Origin: an uncultured Sphingomonadales bacterium
GTDB taxonomy: Bacteria; Pseudomonadota; Alphaproteobacteria; Sphingomonadales; Sphingomonadaceae
Length of the DNA: 39,504 nt
Reading direction: 5' to 3'
NCBI GenBank assembly: GCA_937129355.1
Contig: CAKZNA010000220.1
Span: 1 to 39,504 of the forward strand
The notes under the pieces are model-generated. The model had not been told where the DNA came from. It saw only the letters and a list, made by a program, of their open reading frames with translations, and searched no databases. Position numbers and translations under genes: made by a program. This document shows, piece after piece, positions 1 through 7,974 of this stretch. Numbering within the stretch: position 1 is the stretch's first letter; each line of letters starts with the position of its first letter.

Positions 1-873
1 GAGATTGCCCTGATGCATGTCGGCGTGGAAATAGCCTTCCGAAATCGCTTGCCTTAAGAAGGTAAGCACCAGTTTGTTGGCCAGCGCATTCAGGTCATGT
101 CCGGCCGCTTTCAATTCGTCGGTCTTTGAAATTTTGATACCATCGACCCAGTCGAGCGTCATGACCCGGCCCGAGGTCCGATCCCAGTCGATTGCGGGGA
201 TGTCATATCCTTCAATCGCAACCATAGCTTCGCCAAGTTCCGATGCGCTCGCCGCTTCGCGCCGCAGATCAAGTTCGCGCAATGTCCAGCGTTTCAGGTT
301 CGCGATTACCAGCCGTGGCCGCAGCCGTGCAGCCTCCCCGCCAAGCGCCTCCAGATGCGCCGCGGCCCATTCATAGGTTTCAATATCGCGCGCAAATTGT
401 TCGCGGATGCCGGGGCGAAGGACTTTAACCGCCACATCTTTGCCATCCGATGTGCGCGCCTGATGTACTTGCGCGATGGAGGCTGCACCGACCGGTTCGG
501 GATCGATATGCTGGAACAGCTCGCCTGCTGGCGCGTTCAGGCTGGTATCGATTTCTTCATAGATTTTCTTGAAATCCGCTGGCGGAAGCTGGTCCTGCAA
601 AGAGAGTAAATTTCGCGCCGGTTCCGCGCCGATAATGTCGGGCCGCGTCGCCAGCGTCTGGCCGAGCTTGATGGCGGCGGGGCCGATTGCCTTAAACGCT
701 CCGGCATAGTCGGGTTCTTTTGGCTGAACCGTTCCAAGCCTTGCAATGCGGCAAAGGCGCTTCACCTGCGGCGGCGTATTCCGGTCGCCCTCGATAGCCC
801 GCAATGCACCATGCTTGGCAAGAATGCGGCCCCATTTCAGCAGGCGGGAAATATGCGTGATTGGCCTTGTCAT
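1..873 (-). CDS. ubiB: UbiB/ABC1 family protein, C-terminus cut off by window edge
   Basis: Atypical kinase-like protein of the UbiB/ADCK family, needed for aerobic ubiquinone synthesis at the inner membrane. The 291 visible codons begin MTRPITHISR and run off the window; the family is usually about 500 residues. Seen: the family KxGQ motif (AIKLGQTLATRPDII), the alanine-rich loop GAASIAQVHQA that replaces a normal P-loop, the VAVKVLRPG lysine strand, and the catalytic-loop segment FHADMHQGNL at the very edge. The ATG lies 12 bases after the ubiE stop, so the two are almost certainly co-transcribed, the usual ubiE-ubiB pair. The UbiB identity is clear; its exact biochemical reaction is not settled for the family. 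Confidence 0.95.
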   Translation of the reverse strand, partial: MTRPITHISRLLKWGRILAKHGALRAIEGDRNTPPQVKRLCRIARLGTVQPKEPDYAGAFKAIGPAAIKLGQTLATRPDIIGAEPARNLLSLQDQLPPADFKKIYEEIDTSLNAPAGELFQHIDPEPVGAASIAQVHQARTSDGKDVAVKVLRPGIREQFARDIETYEWAAAHLEALGGEAARLRPRLVIANLKRWTLRELDLRREAASASELGEAMVAIEGYDIPAIDWDRTSGRVMTLDWVDGIKISKTDELKAAGHDLNALANKLVLTFLRQAISEGYFHADMHQGNL

Positions 874-885
874 TTCGGGTGGCGC

Positions 886-1617
886 CTAAACTTTCCAGCC
901 TGAATGGATGGCGACAAGCCCGCCCATGATCGGTTCGACCTTGGTCTGGGCAAAACCTGCATCCTTAATCATGCCTTCGAATGTAGACATATCGGGAAAG
1001 CGCCGAATCGATTCGGCCAGATAGCGATAACTTTCCTCATCATTCACCAGCATCTTGCCAAGCTTTGGCAGCACGTTCAGCGAATAGAGATCGTTTAGCT
1101 TTGCAATGCCGGGCCATTCGATGGTCGAAAATTCCATGCAGTAAAAACGCCCGCCATAGCGCAACACGCGGTGTGCTTCTTTTAGAGCAGCGGGAATATC
1201 GGTGACGTTGCGGATGCCGAAAACAATCGTATAAGCATCGAAATGCTGGCCGGGGAAGGAAAGTGTTTCGGCATTCTGTTCGCTCCAGACCAAGCTGTCC
1301 AAACCGCGCTTTACCGCCCGGTCCATCCCGACTTCGAGCATTTCGGGATTGATATCCGACACCGTAATATTCGCGCCGGATGGTTCCATGCGAAATGCAA
1401 TATCGCCGGTACCGCCCGCCATATCGAGAATATCTTCGCCCGATTGAGGTTTTACGCGGCGTACGAATTTATCTTTCCAAACCCGGTGCGTGCCCGCCGT
1501 CATTGCATCATTCATCAGGTCATAACTGCTGGCGACATTGGAAAAGACGCCGCCAACGCGCTTTGTCTTTTCTTCGGGGGCTACATCTTCGTAACCGAAG
1601 GATACGGTATCATTCAT
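886..1617 (-). CDS. ubiE: Ubiquinone/menaquinone biosynthesis C-methyltransferase UbiE
   Basis: SAM-dependent C-methyltransferase acting on the demethoxy-benzoquinol intermediate of ubiquinone synthesis. Seen: the family signature YDLMNDAMTAGTHRVWK near residues 33-49, SAM motif I as DMAGGTGDIAF, and the late motif HRVLRYGGRFYCMEFS. The reading frame is open further upstream, to 1860, but homologous proteins begin MNDTVSFGYEDV, so I start at the ATG at 1617. This gives 243 residues, normal for the family. It is followed after 12 bases by ubiB. The 171 bases up to the divergent gene at 1789 must hold both promoters. Confidence 0.96.
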   Translation of the reverse strand: MNDTVSFGYEDVAPEEKTKRVGGVFSNVASSYDLMNDAMTAGTHRVWKDKFVRRVKPQSGEDILDMAGGTGDIAFRMEPSGANITVSDINPEMLEVGMDRAVKRGLDSLVWSEQNAETLSFPGQHFDAYTIVFGIRNVTDIPAALKEAHRVLRYGGRFYCMEFSTIEWPGIAKLNDLYSLNVLPKLGKMLVNDEESYRYLAESIRRFPDMSTFEGMIKDAGFAQTKVEPIMGGLVAIHSGWKV

Positions 1618-1788
1618 GGCGCCGAGCCCTAGCCGATAGAGCCATGAGGCGTAAAGGATATTAGCCGCGAGCTGCCATGCAAAATTTGCAAGAAGTCGTG
1701 GCCATAATAATTGCCCCTGCTCGCGCCAGACCAGCCCCTTGCATTCCAAGAAAAAATATACGACCTTTTGAGCGCAGGAGAGAAAGTG

Positions 1789-2502
1789 ATGAGGATAACA
1801 TTCATTCTGGCCGCCGCAGCGACATTTGTCGCCGCATCGACGCCAGTGGCCGCGCAACAATCAAATAGCGATGGGCTTGGCGAAGTGGTCGTAACTGCCA
1901 ATCGGTTAAACGCGCCTTATGCTGCACGAAACAGGCCCGTGGTTGGTTTACGCAGACAGGCAGATTCGGCCGTCATGCAAGTGTCGGTTTCATCAGATTC
2001 CCGCAATCCCGATACTCGCAAGCGCGAAATACACGCGGTTATTGCCTCCGCGCTGAAACGCGCACCTGCCGCCGGGATAGAGCTTGTCACCGGAAATTTT
2101 GAACTGCGTCCGGTTACGACGGCAAATTACAAGGAATTGCCGTTTGTCGGTGCGGGACGGGTAGATACCAGCCGGGCAATCATTATGATAAAAACTGCCA
2201 TGTCTGGATCTGCCGTTGCCGCAGAGAAAAAGCTAAAAGCCTTTATAAAAAGCATCCCGAAATCGGGACGCGGCGTGACCGAGCGTCCCGGTAAAATGAC
2301 GCTGACGATTAAAAACCCCGATCAGTATCGCGACGAAATCGTCACTCTGGTGGCACAAGATGCGCGCCACAATACGGCAATTTTTGGCCCTGACTATGCC
2401 GTTCAAGTCACCGGAATAGATGGGCAGATATCCTGGTCGCAGATCAGCCGGACAGAGGTATTCTTGTATATACCCTATCGCTACACCATCGTGCCGAAAT
2501 GA
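1789..2502 (+). CDS. Secreted protein of unknown function with TonB-box-like motif (paralogue 1)
   Basis: 237 residues. The start ATG at 1789 follows AGGAG at 1776-1780 and gives a clean signal peptide (MRITFILAAAATFVAASTPVAAQ). Right after the predicted cleavage site comes GEVVVTANRLN, which resembles the TonB box of sphingomonad receptors (compare DIIVTAS in the BtuB-like protein at 24250-26175). No plug or beta-barrel follows. The rest is a soluble domain shared with the next gene: PVVGLRRQADSAV, LVTGNFELRPVT, NPDQYRDEI, FGPDYAVQVTG and TEVFLYIPYRYT. I do not recognise the fold; a SIMPL-like periplasmic domain is one possibility but unproven. It probably forms an operon with its paralogue, 37 bases downstream. 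Confidence 0.85.
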   Translation: MRITFILAAAATFVAASTPVAAQQSNSDGLGEVVVTANRLNAPYAARNRPVVGLRRQADSAVMQVSVSSDSRNPDTRKREIHAVIASALKRAPAAGIELVTGNFELRPVTTANYKELPFVGAGRVDTSRAIIMIKTAMSGSAVAAEKKLKAFIKSIPKSGRGVTERPGKMTLTIKNPDQYRDEIVTLVAQDARHNTAIFGPDYAVQVTGIDGQISWSQISRTEVFLYIPYRYTIVPK

Positions 2503-2539
2503 GTTTAACGGCCAAGCAAGTTTCGGGGGAAGAAACGCT

Positions 2540-3340
2540 ATGAAAAAAATTGGTATATTGGTTCTTGGTGCATTGGCTTTGGCCGCCGCTCCGGTCTTTG
2601 CGCAGGATGGCAGCGAGGTCATCGTTGTTACTGCCCAAAAACGCAGCAATAGTAGCATGAGCAATTTCCCCGGCCCCATTGCCCTTTCAGCGCCTCGGCC
2701 TCCCGTCGTTGGATTGAAACGACAGGCGGATTCGGCGGTGCGAAATATCGAAATCATGTCCGATTCGCGTGAAGAATCGATGCGGCAACGCGAAGTGAAG
2801 GCTATGCTGGTCAGCGCCATAGACCGCGCCAAAAATGAAGGGCTAAATCTCGTCACTGGCCAGTTTGAGCTGACGCAAGTTACGCGGGCAAGCTGGCAGG
2901 ATCATTTCCCCGCCCTTGCCGGCAAGGAAGATCCGGCGGAAGATGATGACGACGATGATTATGATGACGATGACGGCCCGAAGCCAGCCTATGAAGATGA
3001 CGGAGGCATTTTGACCATCCGGCTTAAGGTGAAGACAAAACTGGATGGCTCGATAGGGAATGCCCAACAGAAAATTACCGGCTTTCTTAAGCGCGTTCCA
3101 GCGGCGGGCCGGTCGGAGATTGAGCAAATCGGCGGGCTCGCGCTCACCATTATCAATCCAGATCAATATCGCGACGAAATATACCGGCGCATTGCCAAGG
3201 CGGCGACCCATGCGGTGAGTTTCTACGGTCCGGAATATGGCTTGCAGGTGAGCGGTTTGGATAGCGCCCTTGGTTGGAAACAGGTCAGCAATACCGAAGT
3301 GTTTCTATATATACCCTATAGTTTTGTGGTCGAAAAATAG
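2540..3340 (+). CDS. Secreted protein of unknown function with TonB-box-like motif and Asp tract (paralogue 2)
   Basis: 266 residues, paralogous to the preceding gene over its whole length. Signal peptide MKKIGILVLGALALAAAPVFAQ, then EVIVVTAQKR, a TonB-box-like stretch. Shared blocks: PVVGLKRQADSAV near residue 55, LVTGQFELTQVT near 104, INPDQYRDEI, FYGPEYGLQVSG, and the C-terminal TEVFLYIPYSFVV. Unlike paralogue 1 it has a strongly acidic insertion at residues 130-145 with ten aspartates around one tyrosine. The ATG at 2540 sits behind a GGGGGAAG ribosome site. Function unknown; tandem duplication followed by divergence is the simplest history. Confidence 0.85.
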   Translation: MKKIGILVLGALALAAAPVFAQDGSEVIVVTAQKRSNSSMSNFPGPIALSAPRPPVVGLKRQADSAVRNIEIMSDSREESMRQREVKAMLVSAIDRAKNEGLNLVTGQFELTQVTRASWQDHFPALAGKEDPAEDDDDDDYDDDDGPKPAYEDDGGILTIRLKVKTKLDGSIGNAQQKITGFLKRVPAAGRSEIEQIGGLALTIINPDQYRDEIYRRIAKAATHAVSFYGPEYGLQVSGLDSALGWKQVSNTEVFLYIPYSFVVEK

Positions 3341-3372
3341 GCGGAAGCCTTCGCTTGTGATACCCATCAACC

Positions 3373-4185
3373 ATGCCTGAATTACCTGAAGTTGAAACGA
3401 CTGTTGCTGGCCTTCGCCAAGTGTTGGAAGGCGAAACTATTTCGCGTGCAGAGACCCGGCGTGACGGGTTGCGCTGGCCTTTCCCGCCTGACCTGCGCCA
3501 GCGGCTCACAGGTGCGCAGGTAACGTCGCTTTCCCGCCGCGCCAAATATGGCCTGATCCACACCGACCGCGATGATACGCTGATATTCCATCTGGGCATG
3601 TCGGGACGCTGGCGCGTAGATCCGGAGGGGATCGAGAAACATGATCATTTCGTGCTGGAAACTGCGAGCGGTCGCAGCGCAGCGCTGAATGATCCGCGCC
3701 GGTTCGGTTCGCTCGATATCGTCCAGCGCGAAGAGGTGGACCAATATAAAGCGTTTGTCTCGATGGGCCCCGAGCCGCTTTCGGATGATTTTAATGCAGC
3801 CTCGCTCAAGGCTAGCCTGAAAGGCCGCGCTGCTCCGATCAAGGCAATGCTGCTCAACCAGAATATCGTGGCTGGGCTTGGAAATATATATGTCTGCGAA
3901 GCGCTGCATATGGCAGGCATCTCGCCTACCAATGCGGCTGGCAAGATCGGCAAGCCGCGTCTCGAAAAGCTAGTGCCTGCAATAAAGGATGTGCTGGCCG
4001 CCGCAATAAAGGCTGGCGGATCGACCTTGCGTGATTTCGCTGCTCCCGATGGAGAGCTTGGGTATTTTGCCAGGGACTGGCTTGTCTACGGACGCGAGGG
4101 GGAGGCGTGCCATTGCGGTGCAAAAGTCAAACGCCGGATCGATTCAGGCCGTTCGACATTTTACTGTAGCAAGTGTCAGCGTTAG
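3373..4185 (+). CDS. mutM: Formamidopyrimidine-DNA glycosylase (Fpg/MutM)
   Basis: Bifunctional base-excision repair enzyme removing 8-oxoguanine and formamidopyrimidines and nicking the abasic site. Seen: N-terminal MPELPEVETT, where Pro2 becomes the catalytic N-terminal proline and Glu3 is the acid; the HLGMSGRW motif; NQNIVAGLGNIYVCEAL of the helix-two-turn-helix; and a C-terminal zinc finger ending GRSTFYCSKCQR. The length of 270 residues is normal. Oddity: the first zinc ligand pair is C246-H-C248, that is C-X1-C rather than the usual C-X2-C, with the normal 16-residue spacing to the second pair. It lies 32 bases after the secreted paralogue and upstream of rpsT. Confidence 0.97.
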   Translation: MPELPEVETTVAGLRQVLEGETISRAETRRDGLRWPFPPDLRQRLTGAQVTSLSRRAKYGLIHTDRDDTLIFHLGMSGRWRVDPEGIEKHDHFVLETASGRSAALNDPRRFGSLDIVQREEVDQYKAFVSMGPEPLSDDFNAASLKASLKGRAAPIKAMLLNQNIVAGLGNIYVCEALHMAGISPTNAAGKIGKPRLEKLVPAIKDVLAAAIKAGGSTLRDFAAPDGELGYFARDWLVYGREGEACHCGAKVKRRIDSGRSTFYCSKCQR

Positions 4186-4216
4186 AAATCGGGTCACGCC
4201 GCAGCGAACTTCTATG

Positions 4217-4245
4217 TTGACGAATCTCTATAGTGGGGCTAATGG
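4217..4245 (+). promoter_or_regulatory. Possible sigma70-type promoter of rpsT
   Basis: TTGACG at 4217-4222 and TAATGG at 4240-4245 are separated by 17 bases, in the 125-base gap between mutM and rpsT. The -35 is close to consensus and the -10 is weak. It would give an untranslated leader of roughly 55-60 bases before the rpsT ATG. Matched by eye only. Confidence 0.35.
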
Positions 4246-4310
4246 CTCCGCTTTCGCGCGATAAGCTGAGATTTCAGCATCGCTCACAGCATATTTATTT
4301 GAGGTATCTA

Positions 4311-4574
4311 ATGGCCAATACGCCGCAAGCCAAAAAGCGCATCCGTCGCAATGCACGCCGCACCGAATTTAACACGGCGCGCGTCAGCCGCATTCGTGGT
4401 TTTATCAAGAATGTCGAAACAGCAATTGCAGCTGGCGACAAGAAAGCGGCTGGCGAAGCACTTTCGGTTATGCAGCCGGAACTGGCTCGCGGTGTTGCGA
4501 AAGGCGTATTTCACAAAAATACTGCCGCTCGTAAATTCAGCCGGCTCAATAAACGGGTCGCTGCACTTAGCTAA
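4311..4574 (+). CDS. rpsT: 30S ribosomal protein S20
   Basis: 87-residue, very basic primary 16S rRNA-binding protein of the small subunit. It begins [20 protein letters not shown], the typical S20 N-terminus, and ends [12 protein letters not shown]. The ATG at 4311 is chosen because homologues begin here; the open frame extends to 4233. It is a single-gene unit, closed by a strong terminator at 4611-4638, and lies upstream of dnaA as in many alphaproteobacteria. Confidence 0.97.
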   Translation: MANTPQAKKRIRRNARRTEFNTARVSRIRGFIKNVETAIAAGDKKAAGEALSVMQPELARGVAKGVFHKNTAARKFSRLNKRVAALS

Positions 4575-4610
4575 CTGACCGGTAAATATGCATCCTTTCA
4601 GGGTGATGAT

Positions 4611-4638
4611 AGCCCGCCATATTTCTGGCGGGTTTTTT
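4611..4638 (+). terminator. Rho-independent terminator after rpsT
   Basis: A perfect 7-base stem CCCGCCA / TGGCGGG (4613-4619 and 4626-4632) with a 6-base loop is followed by six T residues (4633-4638). It lies 37 bases after the rpsT stop. Confidence 0.9.
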
Positions 4639-5048
4639 CATGTCAAAATTCTATCAGCAGTACCGGGCGAGTGCAGGAGGACGGAATCCAGCTTTCCCCG
4701 CGATTCGGATGGTGTAAGGCCTTCCGACACATGTATTTGGTGCATAAAAACAGCTACTTGCAATTTATTAACGCTTTTGTGGGGCTTTAGTTGAGTCAAC
4801 CGTGTTTATTTGAATTTATTTGCCATTCGCCCCTTGCTCGACTCAAAAATGCACGCTTAAAAGAACGCTCCAGCAGCGATAGGCTTTCTGTCTTCGATGC
4901 CTCTATTATTACCGTAAACAAGCCGTCAGAACACCTTTTTGACGAGCGGATTTCTGTAAGCAATTGAGATGTCAGGATTTGAGCACGCAGATGACTAATA
5001 AGAGCACTGACCTGCTGCTGAAACGGGGTTTGAAGACAGGGGTAGAGG
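4639..5048. other. Gene-free region upstream of dnaA
   Basis: About 410 bases between the rpsT terminator and the GTG of dnaA, more AT-rich than the surrounding genes, with runs such as TTTATTTGAATTTATTTG near 4804-4821. It must hold the dnaA promoter and control sites. I saw no good match to the DnaA box (TTATNCACA) on either strand and no clear -35/-10 pair. A 7-base inverted repeat TTGAGTC / GACTCAA lies at 4791-4797 and 4840-4846. No convincing small gene was found. Confidence 0.6.
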
Positions 5049-6479
5049 GTGAGCAACAATTTCTCCAATTTTTCGCAAGGTGGCTTTGGCGGAAACCAGA
5101 AAGCAGGAAACCAGACTGTGGCGTCTAAAATAGACAGCAAGCAGCTGGAAAGCGATTGGCAGATAATTTCTTCCGGCCTGCGCCGTGACCTTGGCGCGCA
5201 AATTTATGGCCAATGGATTCGCTCGATCCAGCTTGGCGATTATTGCGAATTAACTGGTACACTTGAATTGCTTCTTCCATCCGATTTTTCCGCCAGCTGG
5301 GTTCAGGATCACTATTCCGACCGTATCAGGCTGGCTTGGCGGAGCACCAATGGCGGCGTGAAGCAGCTTAAGATCCGGACGGCACCTGGCACCGCGCGGG
5401 TTGAACAGATTCGCGATAGCGAAACAGCCTCGGCGGCTACCGGCCCCGCACCTGAACGCACCGCGCTTGATCCGCGGATGACGTTTGAAAATTTCGTCAA
5501 AGGTCAGACCAATGTGTTGGCGCATAGCGCAGCAGAGCGTGTTGCCGCCGCTGACAAGCCATTGTTTAATCCGCTGTATCTTCAGGCGCAAACGGGACAG
5601 GGCAAGACCCACCTGATGCATGCCATCGGTCATGCCTATGCCAAGGTGAATCCTGACGCGCAGATCATTTATATGTCTGCCGAAAAATTCATGATGGAAT
5701 TTGTGTCCGCGATGCGGGCCAAAGAAGTCATGGATTTCAAAGCGCGTCTGCGCGCCGTTGATGTGTTGTTGATCGACGATATCCAATTCATCATCGGCAA
5801 GGTTTCGACGCAGGAAGAATTTCTGCACACAATCGATGCGATCCTTGGCGCAGGTAAACGGCTGGTGGTTTCGGCTGACCGCGCACCGCAAGCTTTGGAC
5901 GGCGTCGATCAACGAATATTGTCTCGCCTGTCGATGGGCCTCGTCGCCGACATTCAACCGGCAGACCTCGAATTGCGCCGCACGATCCTTGAACAGCGCT
6001 TGGCAAAAATGCCCGAAGCCGATGTGGGCGAAGATGTGATTGAATTTCTGTCGCGCACAATCAGCCGCAATGTCCGCGAGCTGGAAGGCGGCCTGAACAA
6101 ACTGCTCGCCTATGCGCAGCTAACCGGGCGTCCGGTGACGCGCGCGCTGGCCGAAGAGCAGCTGAAAGATATTTTGAGCGCATGCCGCAGGCGGATTACG
6201 ATTGACGAAATTCAACGTGCGGTCTGCGAATATTACCGTATCGACCGTAGCGAAATGTCATCCAAGCGCCGTGCCCGTGCGGTTGTGCGTCCGCGTCAGG
6301 TGGCGATGTATATTGCCAAAGTGATGACCCCGCGCAGCTACCCGGAAATTGGCCGCAAATTTGGTGGCCGCGATCACTCGACTGTCATTCACGCCGTCCG
6401 TTTGGTGGAAAGCCTGCGCGGTAAAGACAGCGATATGGATAATGACGTGCGCACCTTGCTGCGCCAGTTGGAAGCTTAA
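5049..6479 (+). CDS. dnaA: Chromosomal replication initiator protein DnaA
   Basis: AAA+ ATPase that binds DnaA boxes and opens the replication origin. 476 residues from a GTG at 5049 preceded by a purine-rich GGTAGAGG. Domain I spans about residues 32-100. Domain III holds the P-loop AQTGQGKT at 180-187, Walker B LLIDDIQF near 240-247, sensor I VVSADRAP and box VII ILSRLSMGL. Domain IV is the DNA-binding helix-turn-helix with GGRDHSTVIHAV at 439-450. The linker domain II is short and rich in Ala, Thr and Pro. Oddity: the first P-loop glycine is Ala180. The gene stands alone between two terminators. Confidence 0.97.
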   Translation: MSNNFSNFSQGGFGGNQKAGNQTVASKIDSKQLESDWQIISSGLRRDLGAQIYGQWIRSIQLGDYCELTGTLELLLPSDFSASWVQDHYSDRIRLAWRSTNGGVKQLKIRTAPGTARVEQIRDSETASAATGPAPERTALDPRMTFENFVKGQTNVLAHSAAERVAAADKPLFNPLYLQAQTGQGKTHLMHAIGHAYAKVNPDAQIIYMSAEKFMMEFVSAMRAKEVMDFKARLRAVDVLLIDDIQFIIGKVSTQEEFLHTIDAILGAGKRLVVSADRAPQALDGVDQRILSRLSMGLVADIQPADLELRRTILEQRLAKMPEADVGEDVIEFLSRTISRNVRELEGGLNKLLAYAQLTGRPVTRALAEEQLKDILSACRRRITIDEIQRAVCEYYRIDRSEMSSKRRARAVVRPRQVAMYIAKVMTPRSYPEIGRKFGGRDHSTVIHAVRLVESLRGKDSDMDNDVRTLLRQLEA

Positions 6480-6512
6480 TTAAGCGATCGAAATTAATCG
6501 CCGGGGGGAGGA

Positions 6513-6540
6513 AGGCAGGGCCGATGGCTCTGCCTTTTTT
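6513..6540 (+). terminator. Rho-independent terminator after dnaA
   Basis: Stem GGCAGGGCC / GGCTCTGCC (6514-6522 and 6526-6534, one G-U pair in RNA) with a 3-base loop and six T residues (6535-6540), 34 bases after the dnaA stop. Confidence 0.88.
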
Positions 6541-6616
6541 GTTGTAAGGCTTGTCACTCGTGTCGTTTAAACATAGTCAGACGCCTGATGTGTTTTGAAG
6601 AAATACTGGAGGGGCC

Positions 6617-7918
6617 ATGAATCGCTTTTGTACGGCTTGCGGAAAACCGCTTGAAGGTGACATTCAATTTTGTGGTGCCTGCGGGAAGCCGCTTAAAAAG
6701 GCTGCGGGCACGTCAGTTGCAGATGCTAGCCCGCCAAAGGCAGAAGAAACCCTGCCTCCCGCGTCCGACCCTGTAAGTTCTCCGCCACCGAGAGCTTTCG
6801 ACGAAGAGCCGCCCGAATCCGTTTTTGCCGCAGCACCGGCTTCGTCTGCAGGTATCCCGCCAGAACCCGATCCAGCATATTTTGAAGATAACGGAGAGCG
6901 CAGCGACCGGATGAAATATCTGATTGGCGGCGGCGTGATATTTCTGCTCATCATTGCCGGGTTTTATTATTGGCTATTCTTGTCGGACGATGTCGGCCGC
7001 GGCGAAGGTGGCCGTCCGACGGCAGCAGCTACTGAACCAAAAGAGAAAGCCGCCGAAGCGCAGGTTTTTTATGCGACAAGCTCGGCAAATATCCGGGACA
7101 AAGCTTCAACCGCTGATGGTAAGATTACCGGCAAGCTTAAACGCGCTGCCGAAGTGAAGGGCACGCTGATAAAGGATGAAGATGGCGGAGACTGGTTAAA
7201 GCTGGAAGATAATCAAGGTTTCGTCTTTGCCGCAAATTTAAGCGCGAATGAAATGCCAGCATTTGCGAAGAGCTTTGGCCGCAAGTCGATCACGCTTGCC
7301 GCTCCCGTGGAATTATGGTCGTCACCAACCGAAGGTTCCGAACTGGTCGACCGGCTTTCCAAAGGGCTGACCATCAACGTTTCCGGCATTACCGAAAATG
7401 ACTATGCCGAGGTTATCCTGCGCAAAGGTGGCGTTGGTTATATAGCGAATGGCGCCAAAGTGGTGAAGGATGGCGATGGACCCAAAGGGCCGGCGATTGC
7501 CATCGCGCTGGATGTGCAAAAATGTGCCTCGGGCCCGGACATCAAAGCGCTTTTTGCCAAATTGGATGGCCGTTATAAATCTGCCTTGAAAAAAATCGAG
7601 GATGCTGACTATCCCGATGACAATGCCCGCGATGCAGCGATTGAAAAATTCCAGCTCGATAATGAGGGGAAGAGCGTCTATTTGGCCGTGCAGCGCAGTT
7701 TCAAAGGTTTGCAGATGACTGGCATCGCGCGCCACTATGAATCGCAATCAGTCTATTTTGCCGAGCCGCCTGCAAAAGTGATCGCGGTATTCAAAGGGCT
7801 TGGCGAAAAGATTAGTGACGGCGGACAGCTCCAGTCGCGCGATATTTACGCTGGCATTGATAAAACGAATGGCAAAGGCGCTACCATGGGAAAAAGCGAT
7901 CTAGGCTGCGGCGTCTAG
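6617..7918 (+). CDS. Membrane protein with N-terminal zinc ribbon and two SH3-like repeats, function unknown
   Basis: 433 residues. An N-terminal double zinc ribbon has CxxC pairs at C5/C8 and C19/C22. A Pro/Ala-rich acidic linker (about 30-98) leads to a single membrane helix at about 101-123 (YLIGGGVIFLLIIAGFYYWL). Two bacterial SH3-like repeats follow: about 148-213 (ANIRDKAST, GDWLKLEDNQGFVFAANL) and about 225-282 (VELWSSPTEGSELVDRL, GGVGYIANGAKV). The C-terminal 150 residues match nothing I know and contain C301 and C431. The topology suggests zinc ribbon inside and SH3 repeats in the periplasm. GGAGG at 6609-6613 precedes the ATG. It is a lone gene with terminators on both sides. Confidence 0.85.
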   Translation: MNRFCTACGKPLEGDIQFCGACGKPLKKAAGTSVADASPPKAEETLPPASDPVSSPPPRAFDEEPPESVFAAAPASSAGIPPEPDPAYFEDNGERSDRMKYLIGGGVIFLLIIAGFYYWLFLSDDVGRGEGGRPTAAATEPKEKAAEAQVFYATSSANIRDKASTADGKITGKLKRAAEVKGTLIKDEDGGDWLKLEDNQGFVFAANLSANEMPAFAKSFGRKSITLAAPVELWSSPTEGSELVDRLSKGLTINVSGITENDYAEVILRKGGVGYIANGAKVVKDGDGPKGPAIAIALDVQKCASGPDIKALFAKLDGRYKSALKKIEDADYPDDNARDAAIEKFQLDNEGKSVYLAVQRSFKGLQMTGIARHYESQSVYFAEPPAKVIAVFKGLGEKISDGGQLQSRDIYAGIDKTNGKGATMGKSDLGCGV

Positions 7919-7923
7919 GCACG

Positions 7924-7955
7924 AAAAAGGGCGACCGATGACGGCCGCCCTTTGT
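7924..7955. terminator. Bidirectional terminator between convergent genes
   Basis: An 8-base perfect stem AAAGGGCG / CGCCCTTT (7926-7933 and 7946-7953) sits in the 56 bases between the zinc-ribbon gene (plus) and the lipoprotein gene (minus). The minus-strand reading ends in five T residues and is the stronger signal; the plus-strand reading ends TTTGTT. Confidence 0.75.
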
Positions 7956-7974
7956 TCGCTACGATTTGTAGGCC

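Noticed and set aside
1618-1860. Longer UbiE start
   Set aside because: The extension is Cys/Arg-rich, unlike the family, and overlaps the promoter region and start of the divergent secreted protein gene.
3373-3909. Long antisense open frames across mutM and similar genes
   Set aside because: They lie opposite well-supported genes, have no ribosome sites and show no recognisable protein features, as expected in codon-biased DNA.
4639-5048. Replication origin next to dnaA
   Set aside because: The region is AT-rich, but I found no TTATNCACA-type DnaA boxes or repeated 9-mers. In many alphaproteobacteria the origin is not next to dnaA.
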